IMG/VR virus record: IMGVR_UViG_3300030382_002965
Location: 4,226-41,927 of that record
Strand: one strand, 5' to 3'
Length of the DNA: 37,702 bases
Source: a virus
The notes under the pieces: generated by a model
Told to the model about the DNA's origin: nothing
The model's input: only the letters and a program-made list of their open reading frames with translations
The model's database searches: none
Made by a program: the position numbers and the translations under genes
In this document: positions 16,046 to 25,850 of the stretch, piece by piece
Layout: every line of letters begins with the position of its first letter
Numbering within the stretch: the first letter of the stretch is position 1

Positions 16046-19000
16046 TTAGTTAAATTGCCCTCCACCTGTTGCACCGTAAGTTGAAGTCATAGAAAATGAT
16101 CTATCTGCTGTTTGGCTTTCGGCATCTGTTAATCTTAATGTAAAATTGTATGTAGTTGGTGTAGTTGAACTAGCACCAAAATCTGTTGTTGTTAATGCAC
16201 CTGTTGATGTATTTAAAGTTACTCCTGCACCACTTAATACTGAAGTAGTTTCTGAATATGCAACTGTACTATCTGAAGTACCTGCAACTGTAGCAAGTGT
16301 ACCAGAGAAATTACCTGCAAAAGTTCCAAGTGAACCTGAATTTGTTGTCCATGTAGGCGCTGTAGATGCTGTAATAATATTATTTGTACTTCTACCTGCA
16401 TTACCATCTGGGTTTTCTACTCTTACATAATAATTACCAGTTGCTAAAGTAGCATTTACTGAAAGTGATAGTGAACTTGTAAATGAAACTGTATTCGCAA
16501 GTGTAACTGAACCATCAGTTTTAATAAATTCTACTATTGGTATTGAATCAAAATTTGTACCTGTAATAGTAATTGTTGTAGCTGTAGCAGGTGCAATTGT
16601 TTGTGATACGTCTGCTACTGTTGGTTTATTCTGAAGATATCTATCATCAGAGGCCGAAGTAGTTAATACTGTAACTTCATCTACTGTATGTGTTGGATGT
16701 TCAGCAGTTGTTACCAAAAATGAATTTGATATTTGACTAGCTCCTATTGCGCCAGTTTGAATTGAATTTGAACCTACTGCACCAGGGCCAACATTAGTAC
16801 TAGCGTTAGCAGGTGCCCAATTACCAACTGATAATCCTGTAGAATAATTACTTCTTGCAAAAGCATTATAAGATCTAATCCAAATATATAAATCAGAACT
16901 TGTTGGGATATTTTGTATATTAAAAGATTCAACAGACCCTGTAGTATAAGTTCCTGAGGAAGCATTAAAATTACCCATAAAGTACCTAGTACCACTTGAT
17001 GTATCTGAATAATAAACTTCAATACCTTCAACACCATCTGGCATAGTCATAGATATATCAATATATGGAATTGCTGCATTTGGATAAGTATTATTTAAAG
17101 TCAAAGTATTAGGAGGACTAATATTAGTATATCCCCTACTTGAATTAATATTGGGAGCCACAGCCTTAGCCGTTAATACACCAACTGTATAATCAGCAGA
17201 GTTATATTCTTGAGCAGTTATATAATAACCTTGTAAACCACCATCTAATTCAGTTTCAGATATACTATTAACCTTAAATAGCGAACCATCTCTTGCGCCT
17301 GCTGCTTCAATACCAACAGACCAAGTAGTATTATGAATATTAGTAATATTTTCAAACCGAACATCATTTGGGCTGTTTTTATAAACCATTGAATAATTAT
17401 TTAAATGGAATATAAAACCACCACCATAAGTGCCTCCAGTAGTATAATCTTCATTATTAATTACCAAATTAACTAATTCACCTAATTTATTATTTTGTTT
17501 TTCTTGTTCTTTAGTTAATGTAAATGTATTATCTTCATATTGACCATTAATACATTCTTTAAAAAATGTTAATAATTGTGTATGTGTAGATGCATTATAT
17601 GGCATAGACAACATAGCTTCAGTACCATCTTTGTACAGTACAGTTTGATATTCATCATTATCACGAAACCTCATTTGTCCAATAACATTATTATCAGATA
17701 AACCGTTATTACTACTATTAGATAAATTAGCATATAATTTACGTTCAGTATTTAAATTATAATAAGTATCTTGAACTGTAATAACATCATTAACTTGAAG
17801 ATTAGCAGCTCTTGTATCTGTTTTAAAGGATATAAGATTACTACTTCTAGATTTATTTACTAAAACAGTTCCTAATCTTTGTGCCTCAACATTCGTATTA
17901 ATAAATTTAAGATCTAAATCTTTTGATAATATAGGTTCATTAAAATAAATATCTGCAAAATCTAAAAATACTTGATCATCTTGATAATTTTGACTTTTAG
18001 ATTTAAACCTTAAAGTAACTTGATTTAACGCAGAATTAAAACCATCATCAACTACTGTTACATTACCATAAATATTTGTATCATCAAAAGTTGCTTGATT
18101 GTTTCCAACAGTATCAGATATCATTTGAAATTTACCTAATGTATAACTAAATATAGATTGAGAATTACTTACTATATCAGATATATTTAAATCTTTAGAA
18201 TCATTTGTATTAGCAAAACCATTACATTGATATCTTTTACTTGTTACAGAAGCACCATCTGGGTCATTATGCGTAACTAAATCATCACAAAATAATTTAT
18301 GATCATAAAATGTGTCTATATCTATATCAGTATCTTCAATGGATAATCCACAACCATATATTTTATTAGTCATATAATCCAATAAACATTCGGCTGGATT
18401 ATTAGAATAAAATCCTCTAGCTGCTTCTCCAACAACATAAGGCAACTTAGCTGTAAAATATTGTTGGTGTTCAATGTATATTGGCTCATTATTTACATAT
18501 GGATCTCTTTTTCTTCTAATACCATAAGTTTCGGGATCATTCCCATAAGCACTTGAGAATACTGAATTAATTAAAATATTAGCTTTACCTGCATCAGTAG
18601 TCTGATTACTATTATTAAATTCAGCAGTACCTAAAGAATAAGCCGTTTTGTAAGTTGCTCCATGTACATCAGTATAAGTATAAATAGCATGAACCCTAAG
18701 TTGATTAGATCCAGTTGAAAAATTAGATACACTATAATTATTTCCCCAGCTTGTAATTTTTAATCCATTAACAATTCTATATCCATCATCAGAATGAACA
18801 ACACCTGAGTTATCAGTATATGGCGTAGGTACAAATGCTGAATATGATGTAGTATTTGAATTATGATTATCAGTGTGGTATTCACCAGGTTCAAGAAAAA
18901 CCAATTCAGCAGTAGCACCAGTTCCACTACCATACGCACTACCAGTACCATTCATATAAGCGGTTACGCTTGCTGGTGATCCTGTATTTGGATCATCTCC

Positions 19001-19846
19001 TAGATCTACAATTTGTAGTGTTCCACCAATAGCTACTTTAGCATGGGGAGAACCTCTTCCTATTGACTGAGAAGGTATAATTCCTCCTGAAGACCAATGA
19101 GTAATTTGATTTCCACTAAAATCACTAAATGATACATTTTTATCAAATATATCTAAATTAAAAATATCTCTTAATGGGGTAGTCCGAGGGGCTGGCCCAT
19201 TTAAAGTTCCATTACTATTAATAGTTCTAATTAATTTACCTTCAATATCAAAACCTAATTTATTAGTTAAACCAGTAACATTATTTTCTCTATCATATTT
19301 TAATTCACAATAAGCATATGCAGCGTCTGGCATTGCTCTATTCTCAGCATTACTAGCCCATTTTGAACTAAATGCTTCCATTTGAGTACATCTGCCACCA
19401 TCAGGGTATTTATGAATAGTTAAATTTCCATTTAACCAATCATCAGTAGATCCATCTGTATGTGTAGCATTTGAAACTTCATTATTTCCATCTAATGTTA
19501 ATTTATAATCTTCCCAGAAAACATCTCCTATATGATTGATAGGCCCTTCACATAAAGCTATTATAAATGCCATTGTTTTATTATCAGAACTAATATCAGC
19601 ATATATAATACTTCCAAATATTCTTTCTTCTCCATAAATAACAGGCAATTTATTAGCAGGATCTGAAGGTATTCTTTGTTTAACACCGGGATCCTTTTGT
19701 GATTGATTACCGCCAGCACCAGGCTGTTGATCACCAAATACTCTTTGAGTAATATATGATATTGCAAGTGATAAAGCGAATCGAAGAATTGCTCCTTTAA
19801 TATTATTTGCTACTATTGCGCTTATAATAGGTGCGGCTGCTGCCAT
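16046..19846 (-). CDS. Tail tip / host specificity protein (gpJ-like)
   Basis: The 1266-residue central tail tip protein. The N-terminal helix with a hydrophobic segment (about 5-35) is followed by KLPVIYGEERIFGSIIYADIS and LCEGPINHIGDVFWEDY. These are marks of gpJ-like baseplate hub proteins, which close the tail tube and carry fibres. A fibronectin-like part precedes an IPT/TIG-like domain (ITITGTNFDSIPIVEF through NYYVRVENPDG, about 1100-1170), then a cadherin-like C-terminus (FNFTLRLTDAESQTADRSF type). Around residues 730-800 it shares a YKDGTEAML to QNNKLG stretch with the distal tail protein at 20926-22716. Confidence 0.85.
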   Translation of the reverse strand: MAAAAPIISAIVANNIKGAILRFALSLAISYITQRVFGDQQPGAGGNQSQKDPGVKQRIPSDPANKLPVIYGEERIFGSIIYADISSDNKTMAFIIALCEGPINHIGDVFWEDYKLTLDGNNEVSNATHTDGSTDDWLNGNLTIHKYPDGGRCTQMEAFSSKWASNAENRAMPDAAYAYCELKYDRENNVTGLTNKLGFDIEGKLIRTINSNGTLNGPAPRTTPLRDIFNLDIFDKNVSFSDFSGNQITHWSSGGIIPSQSIGRGSPHAKVAIGGTLQIVDLGDDPNTGSPASVTAYMNGTGSAYGSGTGATAELVFLEPGEYHTDNHNSNTTSYSAFVPTPYTDNSGVVHSDDGYRIVNGLKITSWGNNYSVSNFSTGSNQLRVHAIYTYTDVHGATYKTAYSLGTAEFNNSNQTTDAGKANILINSVFSSAYGNDPETYGIRRKRDPYVNNEPIYIEHQQYFTAKLPYVVGEAARGFYSNNPAECLLDYMTNKIYGCGLSIEDTDIDIDTFYDHKLFCDDLVTHNDPDGASVTSKRYQCNGFANTNDSKDLNISDIVSNSQSIFSYTLGKFQMISDTVGNNQATFDDTNIYGNVTVVDDGFNSALNQVTLRFKSKSQNYQDDQVFLDFADIYFNEPILSKDLDLKFINTNVEAQRLGTVLVNKSRSSNLISFKTDTRAANLQVNDVITVQDTYYNLNTERKLYANLSNSSNNGLSDNNVIGQMRFRDNDEYQTVLYKDGTEAMLSMPYNASTHTQLLTFFKECINGQYEDNTFTLTKEQEKQNNKLGELVNLVINNEDYTTGGTYGGGFIFHLNNYSMVYKNSPNDVRFENITNIHNTTWSVGIEAAGARDGSLFKVNSISETELDGGLQGYYITAQEYNSADYTVGVLTAKAVAPNINSSRGYTNISPPNTLTLNNTYPNAAIPYIDISMTMPDGVEGIEVYYSDTSSGTRYFMGNFNASSGTYTTGSVESFNIQNIPTSSDLYIWIRSYNAFARSNYSTGLSVGNWAPANASTNVGPGAVGSNSIQTGAIGASQISNSFLVTTAEHPTHTVDEVTVLTTSASDDRYLQNKPTVADVSQTIAPATATTITITGTNFDSIPIVEFIKTDGSVTLANTVSFTSSLSLSVNATLATGNYYVRVENPDGNAGRSTNNIITASTAPTWTTNSGSLGTFAGNFSGTLATVAGTSDSTVAYSETTSVLSGAGVTLNTSTGALTTTDFGASSTTPTTYNFTLRLTDAESQTADRSFSMTSTYGATGGGQFN

Positions 19847-19849
19847 TAT

Positions 19850-20299
19850 TTATCTCCATTCATAAGTTTTTTCAGCAAGTTTGTAACCTAGCTTTTCAAA
19901 TTTAATATTTGTTTTATTAGGTAAACAAGCCATAAGAACTCGATCAATTTTGTTTTGTTGTTTTAATTTTGTGTATTCGTCTTTATATAATTTATGCATT
20001 CTATAAAATGCTGAACTATTTCTTTTATCTTTATGCACCCAAGTAACAATAGTTACCAATTCTTGCATAGCGGTAAAAATATTATTATTTATTAATCCCA
20101 TTAAGCACCCAATAATTTTATTATCTTCTTCGGCAATAATAATCATTCCATTTTCAAAGCATAAATTAATTAATTGTTTATAATAATCATTAGTTACAAA
20201 TAACCCTTTTATTGTAAACTCAGGGAATTCTTTAACCGCTGTTATTATTTCTTTTATACCATTTTGTATATCATTTTCATTTGCCATTCTTATTTTCAT
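19850..20299 (-). CDS. GNAT-like acetyltransferase in the tail module
   Basis: A 149-residue protein with a GNAT-like layout: the N-terminal MKIRMANENDIQNGIKEI, then MIIIAEEDNKIIGCLMGL (strands 2-4), then LVTIVTWVHKDKRNSSAF, and the end FEKLGYKLAEKTYEW. The usual R/Q-x-x-G-x-G/A loop that holds acetyl-CoA reads R-N-S-S-A here, with both glycines lost, so catalysis is doubtful. It occupies the place between hub protein and tail tip where many siphoviruses encode an NlpC/P60 peptidase. Either modification of a virion protein or a non-catalytic assembly role is possible. Confidence 0.62.
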   Translation of the reverse strand: MKIRMANENDIQNGIKEIITAVKEFPEFTIKGLFVTNDYYKQLINLCFENGMIIIAEEDNKIIGCLMGLINNNIFTAMQELVTIVTWVHKDKRNSSAFYRMHKLYKDEYTKLKQQNKIDRVLMACLPNKTNIKFEKLGYKLAEKTYEWR

Positions 20300-20320
20300 A
20301 TTTTATCCTTTTATATTTTA

Positions 20321-20926
20321 TTAATCTTGACCAAATTTAGGATTAAATGTAGTCATAGCAGCAATAAATTCCATAGACCTATCATTATTAGAAGTTCTTT
20401 TAAATGAACTATCTGAAGTATATCTTCCATGCGTACTTCCTAATATAGTAGCCAATATATTTTTACATTCTAAACTTATTTTAACTTTCCCTGATTCTTG
20501 ATTTTCTTCATCAACAGAATGCGATTGTATAACACCTTTCCATTTAATATGAATACCTGTAACAGGATTATCTTCATCTATATCTTGATCTTGGTCTTCC
20601 ATCCAACCTTGATAAACAGTTACAATACCACCAATACCATTATATTTTTTTAATACTGGAATAATTGTATTTGGTACACCATTTAATTCTACTGTTATTT
20701 GATTAGTTTTAACATCTTTTGTTTCTTCAATAGCTGTTAAATTTAAAATACCAGCAGCAGGATAAGTAATTTTTTGACCTCCTTCACCATGAGTTATTTT
20801 TAATTTTCTATATGATGTATTCAAATATAAACTATTATTGTCATCACTATCAGGTTGTATAACTATAAATTGTACAGGATATCCTCCTGTAGCATCTGTA
20901 TAATTATTATATATACTTCTAGCCAT
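20321..20926 (-). CDS. Tail hub-region protein
   Basis: A 201-residue beta-rich protein (for example IYNNYTDATGGYPVQFIVIQPD, LNLTAIEETKDVKTNQITVEL and GIVTVYQGWMEDQDQDIDEDN). The alternation of strands with a short acidic insertion, and the end RSMEFIAAMTTFNPKFGQD, look like the small hub proteins between the distal tail protein and gpJ in gene-transfer-agent-like and lambda-like tails. The exact family is not recognised. The start overlaps the stop of the upstream tail gene by one base, so expression is coupled. Confidence 0.62.
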   Translation of the reverse strand: MARSIYNNYTDATGGYPVQFIVIQPDSDDNNSLYLNTSYRKLKITHGEGGQKITYPAAGILNLTAIEETKDVKTNQITVELNGVPNTIIPVLKKYNGIGGIVTVYQGWMEDQDQDIDEDNPVTGIHIKWKGVIQSHSVDEENQESGKVKISLECKNILATILGSTHGRYTSDSSFKRTSNNDRSMEFIAAMTTFNPKFGQD

Positions 20927-22716
20927 TATAATACCTCCATAAATTCAAATGCATCATATTTATATAAATTTTCTGATTCATTTCTAGGTATAATAGTTAC
21001 GGCTGGTTTTTTATTTAACATTAATTTCATATTAACTTCTGAACCTGTTTTAACATTTACATTACTTTTATAAAGAGTACCACTTGTGAATTTCATTGGG
21101 TATAAAACATTTGTTGCAGTTGAAAGAACATCATTTTGATGTTTTGCAAATCCTGTATTAGTACCAGTATCATACCAACCAGAAGTTCCAGAAGAAAAAG
21201 TAGTATCAAAATTAATTGTAGTTGTAGTACCATTAACAGAAACACTTAAAATTTTTTTAGTATAACTAATACCAGGTAAAGCCCAAGTAGGTTGAATAAA
21301 TTCCGCAGCAGTATATGTATGATAAGAATTTTCTATTTCAATTCCATTAGTTATTAAATTAGAAACTTTATCATCTAATATTGTATAATTATTATAATTA
21401 ACTGCAACTGGCCCAACAGGTGTAGTAAATTTTATAGTACATCCATCATATTCTGGCCCCCATATAATATTAAATGTACCTACATGATCAAGATCCGTTT
21501 CACCCCAATATTCAGTAAAGTTACCACTACTGATACTTGTCCAAACACCTTGTGTTTTAATAGGATGAGTAGAATTTGAAGCCATAATTGTAGTGGTTAA
21601 ATAATTATAAATATCTTCTACATCAAATAATGATGATGGTAAATTAATTGTTAAATCATCACCGTTTGCATCTGTAGTTGTAGTAATTCCATCAGAATTT
21701 TTAATAGTCATTAATCCAGATTGATATGGAGTAGTAATTGTAGTAAGGACTGTTTCATTAGTCATACTTTGGCTATCCGCAGACGTTATAGTTAATTCAG
21801 CTATTACATCAGGTACGAGAAAATCCCATGTTAAGACACCACTTGCGTTACTTCCAGTACTAGTTACAGTATTTAATATTTGACCTAATTTATTATTTTG
21901 ATCTTTTTGAGCCTGGCTTAAAGAGCTATTACTGTCATTACCTGCAATACCACCATTGGCTATAGATTTAATTTCAGTAGTCCAATAATAGTTCTGCCAA
22001 ATATTTAATTCAGCAGCGGTGCCATCAGCATATAAATATTGATTACCTGTATTTGAATTTTTAAATATAATTTTACCAACTTGAGGATTAGTATTTGTAC
22101 TAGCCCAATCATAACTTACTTGTTCACTTTGATCAGCTTTACCTGAAACTAAATAATATGTTTCAGTACGCCCTGTTGAAGTATTAGTAGATAAACCTAA
22201 ATTACTTAACACAGGAGATGATAATCTAACTCTAGTTGTACCTGCATTTGATGTTTTAAAATTTGTACCTGTTTGCCCAACAGGTTTATATATTTGATAT
22301 ACTTTATCATTATTATCAAATTGTATAAAATCCCCAACTTTGAATATACTATTATTATTAGGTTCAAGATTACATAAAGTAAATTGATTTAATTTAGAAT
22401 AATCTTGTTTAACAATTTTAATACTTGTTTCACCAGATTTTAACGGAACTGTAGCTTTAGACATAATGTTATTACCATTATTAGAACTTATATTTGCAGT
22501 TAAAAATTGAATACCATCTTCCATTTGAAACAATTCACCTTCAACTTCATCATATTGTTCTTTAGTCAATATAGGTAATTCAGCTTTCATATTATACAGA
22601 GTTGGCCCTGTTCTATGTGTTCTAGCATAACCACCAGTTGTAATTGACCTTGCAGAGGTTGTATTACGATTATAAGTTATGTTATTAGCATATTTAAATA
22701 TTTTACTATCAGCCAT
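20926..22716 (-). CDS. Distal tail protein
   Basis: A 596-residue beta-rich protein encoded directly after the tape measure, the place of distal tail proteins that join tube to tip. The N-terminal 120 or so residues (YARTHRTGPTLYNMKAELP, then EGELFQMEDGIQFLTANIS) look like a distal-tail N-domain. The remainder is longer than in simple Dit proteins and includes YLYADGTAAELNIW and, about 45 residues on, QNNKLGQILNTV; the same pair occurs in the gpJ-like protein. This suggests an inserted domain used in both. The start overlaps the tape measure stop by one base. Confidence 0.65.
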   Translation of the reverse strand: MADSKIFKYANNITYNRNTTSARSITTGGYARTHRTGPTLYNMKAELPILTKEQYDEVEGELFQMEDGIQFLTANISSNNGNNIMSKATVPLKSGETSIKIVKQDYSKLNQFTLCNLEPNNNSIFKVGDFIQFDNNDKVYQIYKPVGQTGTNFKTSNAGTTRVRLSSPVLSNLGLSTNTSTGRTETYYLVSGKADQSEQVSYDWASTNTNPQVGKIIFKNSNTGNQYLYADGTAAELNIWQNYYWTTEIKSIANGGIAGNDSNSSLSQAQKDQNNKLGQILNTVTSTGSNASGVLTWDFLVPDVIAELTITSADSQSMTNETVLTTITTPYQSGLMTIKNSDGITTTTDANGDDLTINLPSSLFDVEDIYNYLTTTIMASNSTHPIKTQGVWTSISSGNFTEYWGETDLDHVGTFNIIWGPEYDGCTIKFTTPVGPVAVNYNNYTILDDKVSNLITNGIEIENSYHTYTAAEFIQPTWALPGISYTKKILSVSVNGTTTTINFDTTFSSGTSGWYDTGTNTGFAKHQNDVLSTATNVLYPMKFTSGTLYKSNVNVKTGSEVNMKLMLNKKPAVTIIPRNESENLYKYDAFEFMEVL

Positions 22717-25073
22717 TATGTATTTCTCCCCCTAATTCCTCGAGTATTTGATTGGTATGTTCTATTAGCGCCACCAACTTCAGCAGAGGATTGCGCAATT
22801 ACAGCTTTAATTTGTTCAATTGATCTTTGATCAACATTACCACTTATATTTATATTAGTTATATTTGTGTTACCTGATTCATTATTAGATTTATTTCTAG
22901 GTATAACAACTTCACCAGGAGTTAGCATAGCAGGTACTCTATCAGTATAAGGTGCACCGCCTGGTACAACACCACCTTCATTAAATCCAAATATTTTCTT
23001 AATACCTCCAAAGAAACCACCACCACCAAGACTAGCACCACCAGCAGCTCCCGAAGATAAAAATCCACCTCCGCCTCCACCACCAAACATACTACCTAGT
23101 AATGAACCACCTTTAGATATTAAGCTTTGCATAATACTACCTTGTTGTGAAGTAGCAGCATTCAACTGCTTCTGTTTCATAATTCTTTGATCAAGTAAGG
23201 TATTAAATAATCTTTCAACTAATAATTCAGCAGATCTTTTAACCATAGTATTAGTTATGCTTAATAGAACATTTTTAAATGAGTTCTTAGTTGTTTCTAA
23301 TAATGAGTTACCTTCTTTTATTCCTTGAATCCATGTATCACCAATTATTCCACCAATTTCTTTACTATCAATACCAATTAAAGATAGTTTTTCTCTATAT
23401 GCTTTTACTTGTGCTAATTTATCTCTATGTAATTGGCCTGCTTCCATACCGTCTAATTGTCTCTGTCCTCTGTTTTCAGCCCAAGCTAAATTTTGTGCAT
23501 CAGCTAATTTTTTAACTCTATCTAATTCAGGATTACTACTACTACTACCATCACCAACACCATAATGTTTCTTTCTTTCAGAAAATTTCCATTGTGAAAA
23601 AGCGTCTTGTTCTGCTTTTTGTCTCTTTTTAAGAGCAGCTTTAGCACCGTTAACATGATCTTTTCGGAAACTGTTCAAATGCTGTTTTTGAGCCTTTAGT
23701 GATTTTTCAAGAGCTTTAGTGTGGTCAATCCATCTACTACCATCAACCTCTAAATATGCAAACTTAGCCTTTGTAGCCTCATCCCAAGAATTCTCTAATC
23801 CTCTTAACTCGGCTCTTACTGTTTCTATACCTGCAAGATTAACATCTTCATCGCCTATATTAAGAAAGTTTATAAATTTTCTAATGCCAATTTCAACATT
23901 TTTAAATGTTTTAATAAGCAAGCTTAAAGCACCATTTATAAGCTTCATAATTTCTTTACCAAAGAAAGCAAAAGCTAATACTAGACCTTGTATAGCCGTT
24001 ACAACTAGACCTATTGGGTTTGCTCTCATAGCAACATTTAAACCATGAAAAGAAAGTGTCGCACCTCTAACACCAAGAATCATTGATTTTAATAAAGCTG
24101 CAAAATTACCAAAAAAACTAGCAATTTTTATACCTATTAATATTTTAATAACTCTTACAAGCAAATCAAAATTTTCAACAACAGTTTTTATAAATTTACC
24201 TAAGTTTTCAAAACCTCTTGCAAGTGATTCACCTACTCTTTTAGCGAAGACTTTTAATTGTTGATCATTCTCTTTAAAATTACCAACTAGTGCTTTAACT
24301 TGTTCAGTAACACCTTCAAATAAAGGCTGAGCAGCAGCCTGTCTAAATCTGAAATAAGCATCACCAACAAATGAAACTTGGGCTTCTAATGTTTTCTCAA
24401 ATTCTGCTGTTGCTTTTGAGTATTGACCACCATTAGCAAATACTTCAAAAAATCTTTTCTTAGTTTCTTCAATAGATACTTTAGCACCAGCCTCAAAACC
24501 TAACATTGCTCTAACACCACGCTCTCTGAATATATCAGCAGAAGCGATACCACCAGCAAACGATCTTTGTATTTGTGTTGCAGTTTGAGCAAAATCAAGA
24601 CCAGTAGCCGCAGCAACATTACCTGTTACTTCTAATATTTTATTTAATTCACCAGCATCTTTAGATATAACAGCTAAGTTACCAGATCCTTGAGCAATAG
24701 CTTCAAGTGAGAAAGGTACTTTACCAGCAAATTTATTCATCACCTCAAATGCTTTTGCACCCTCTGTTGCTGAATTAAATAATAATTTAAATCTTACTTG
24801 TAATGATTCAGTAAGCTTACCAGCAGCAAAAGTATCTTTAACAAATTTACCAATACCAACAGTAACAGCAGCTAAACCAACACCAACACCTACTTTAAGA
24901 GTAGTACCTAGTGCAGCGAAACTTGCTTTTGCACGAGCTGCTCCTGCTTGTAATGCTTTTAATTTTCCTTTAGCAATTTGTGCTTGTGTACCTAAACTTT
25001 TTAAACTAGAGTTTAATTTTCTTAACTGTTGCTGTCCTTTTACATTTGCTTGTACATTAAGCTTTACAGCCAT
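22716..25073 (-). CDS. Tail tape measure protein
   Basis: A 785-residue protein that sets tail length and is ejected ahead of the DNA. The N-terminal part is Lys/Ala/Leu-rich helix, followed by VGVGVGLAAVTVGIGKFV and AFEVMNKFAGKVPFSLEAIAQGS, standard for the family. Two hydrophobic segments lie about residues 305-370. The C-terminus is Gly-rich and ends with GFNEGGVVPGGAPYTDRVPAMLTPGEVVIPR, the lambda gpH-like signature. At about 0.15 nm per residue, the known rule for such proteins, the tail should be about 115-120 nm long. It follows the chaperone genes with one gene in between. Confidence 0.93.
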   Translation of the reverse strand: MAVKLNVQANVKGQQQLRKLNSSLKSLGTQAQIAKGKLKALQAGAARAKASFAALGTTLKVGVGVGLAAVTVGIGKFVKDTFAAGKLTESLQVRFKLLFNSATEGAKAFEVMNKFAGKVPFSLEAIAQGSGNLAVISKDAGELNKILEVTGNVAAATGLDFAQTATQIQRSFAGGIASADIFRERGVRAMLGFEAGAKVSIEETKKRFFEVFANGGQYSKATAEFEKTLEAQVSFVGDAYFRFRQAAAQPLFEGVTEQVKALVGNFKENDQQLKVFAKRVGESLARGFENLGKFIKTVVENFDLLVRVIKILIGIKIASFFGNFAALLKSMILGVRGATLSFHGLNVAMRANPIGLVVTAIQGLVLAFAFFGKEIMKLINGALSLLIKTFKNVEIGIRKFINFLNIGDEDVNLAGIETVRAELRGLENSWDEATKAKFAYLEVDGSRWIDHTKALEKSLKAQKQHLNSFRKDHVNGAKAALKKRQKAEQDAFSQWKFSERKKHYGVGDGSSSSNPELDRVKKLADAQNLAWAENRGQRQLDGMEAGQLHRDKLAQVKAYREKLSLIGIDSKEIGGIIGDTWIQGIKEGNSLLETTKNSFKNVLLSITNTMVKRSAELLVERLFNTLLDQRIMKQKQLNAATSQQGSIMQSLISKGGSLLGSMFGGGGGGGFLSSGAAGGASLGGGGFFGGIKKIFGFNEGGVVPGGAPYTDRVPAMLTPGEVVIPRNKSNNESGNTNITNINISGNVDQRSIEQIKAVIAQSSAEVGGANRTYQSNTRGIRGRNT

Positions 25074-25090
25074 GTTTATTCCTATTAATT

Positions 25091-25110
25091 ATACACTATT
25101 TATTGTGTAT
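25091..25110 (-). other. Short hairpin upstream of the tape measure gene
   Basis: ATACAC (25091-25096) pairs with GTGTAT (25105-25110) around an 8-base AT loop, in the 56-base gap between the gp10-like gene and the tape measure gene. No T run follows. It may be an RNA processing or stability element; its position is the only support. Confidence 0.25.
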
Positions 25111-25129
25111 TATGTTCGGTTAAAATTTT

Positions 25130-25510
25130 TTATCCGTTAGTTACTTGTACTTCAACGGAATCGAAGTATTTTAAAAAAGCACTTTCTATAAATTTAGTAG
25201 GTGCTTGTTTTGAATGTCCATTATTAAGAAATTGAATATAAGTAACACCATTAGTTACAATAATTTCTTGTGGTTTATCCTTAGGTACAAGTACAGTAAC
25301 ATTTGAATTACTACCTTCACCATCAGAATACTTTTCAGTATATCCAATATACCATGATGATCTTGCTTGACCTGTATCAACTGGAGTCATTAATTTAACA
25401 TCAGCAAAAGCCTTTAAAGATCTAGCTCTTAATTCTTTTTCTACTTCTTTATCTGCATCTTTTTTTAATTTATCAATTGATGAATTTAAATTAACTACTG
25501 TTATTGACAT
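25130..25510 (-). CDS. HK97 gp10-like tail completion protein
   Basis: A 126-residue protein. After the helix SSIDKLKKDADKEVEKELRAR comes VKLMTPVDTGQARSSWYIGY, the TPVDTGxARxSW signature of HK97 gp10-like proteins. Then FLNNGHSKQAPTKFIESAF, the NxGH block, confirms the family. These proteins finish the head-tail or tail end junction. In most phages this gene lies before the tail tube gene; here it lies after the chaperones, which is unusual. The start at 25510 has AAGGAAAG eight bases upstream; an ATG 13 codons earlier is possible but has no ribosome site. Confidence 0.8.
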   Translation of the reverse strand: MSITVVNLNSSIDKLKKDADKEVEKELRARSLKAFADVKLMTPVDTGQARSSWYIGYTEKYSDGEGSNSNVTVLVPKDKPQEIIVTNGVTYIQFLNNGHSKQAPTKFIESAFLKYFDSVEVQVTNG

Positions 25511-25554
25511 ATTACTTTCCTTTAAAAGATAGGCGGTTTTATCCGCCATATCTA

Positions 25555-25839
25555 TTATTTTTTAGATTTTTTATTTACCATTGCCTTTAAGCCTTCATAT
25601 CCAACTCTATTTTTATTAGCTTGTACAGCATCACTATCTTGTAATACTTTTAAAGATGGAAATAATTCCTTAATGTTTAAAGGTTTAGTTCCTTGGTATG
25701 TTGTCTGGGCAATGATAGCAGATCTATGATCTTCTCTCCAACCATAAGGTCTTTGTTCAAAATATTTATTCCAACCATTATATTCTGCAAACGGCATATT
25801 ATGTACTTCATTTAAAGTTAAACCTAATAGGTAAGCCAT
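25555..25839 (-). CDS. Tail assembly chaperone, T part (frameshift product)
   Basis: A 94-residue frame with the mark of lambda gpT/DUF4035-like domains: LGLTLNEVHNMPFAEYNGWNKY, then GWREDHRSAIIAQT and a C-terminal KELFPSLKVLQD. It lies in the -1 frame relative to the chaperone at 25851-26168. It is open upstream of its ATG only back to a TGA at 25871-25869. A -1 frameshift at 25860-25866 would fuse the two as in lambda gpG-GT. Independent translation from the ATG at 25839 is also possible, as a GAAATG lead is all that precedes it. The protein coats the tape measure during tail assembly. Confidence 0.72.
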   Translation of the reverse strand: MAYLLGLTLNEVHNMPFAEYNGWNKYFEQRPYGWREDHRSAIIAQTTYQGTKPLNIKELFPSLKVLQDSDAVQANKNRVGYEGLKAMVNKKSKK

Positions 25840-25850
25840 TTCATATTCTG

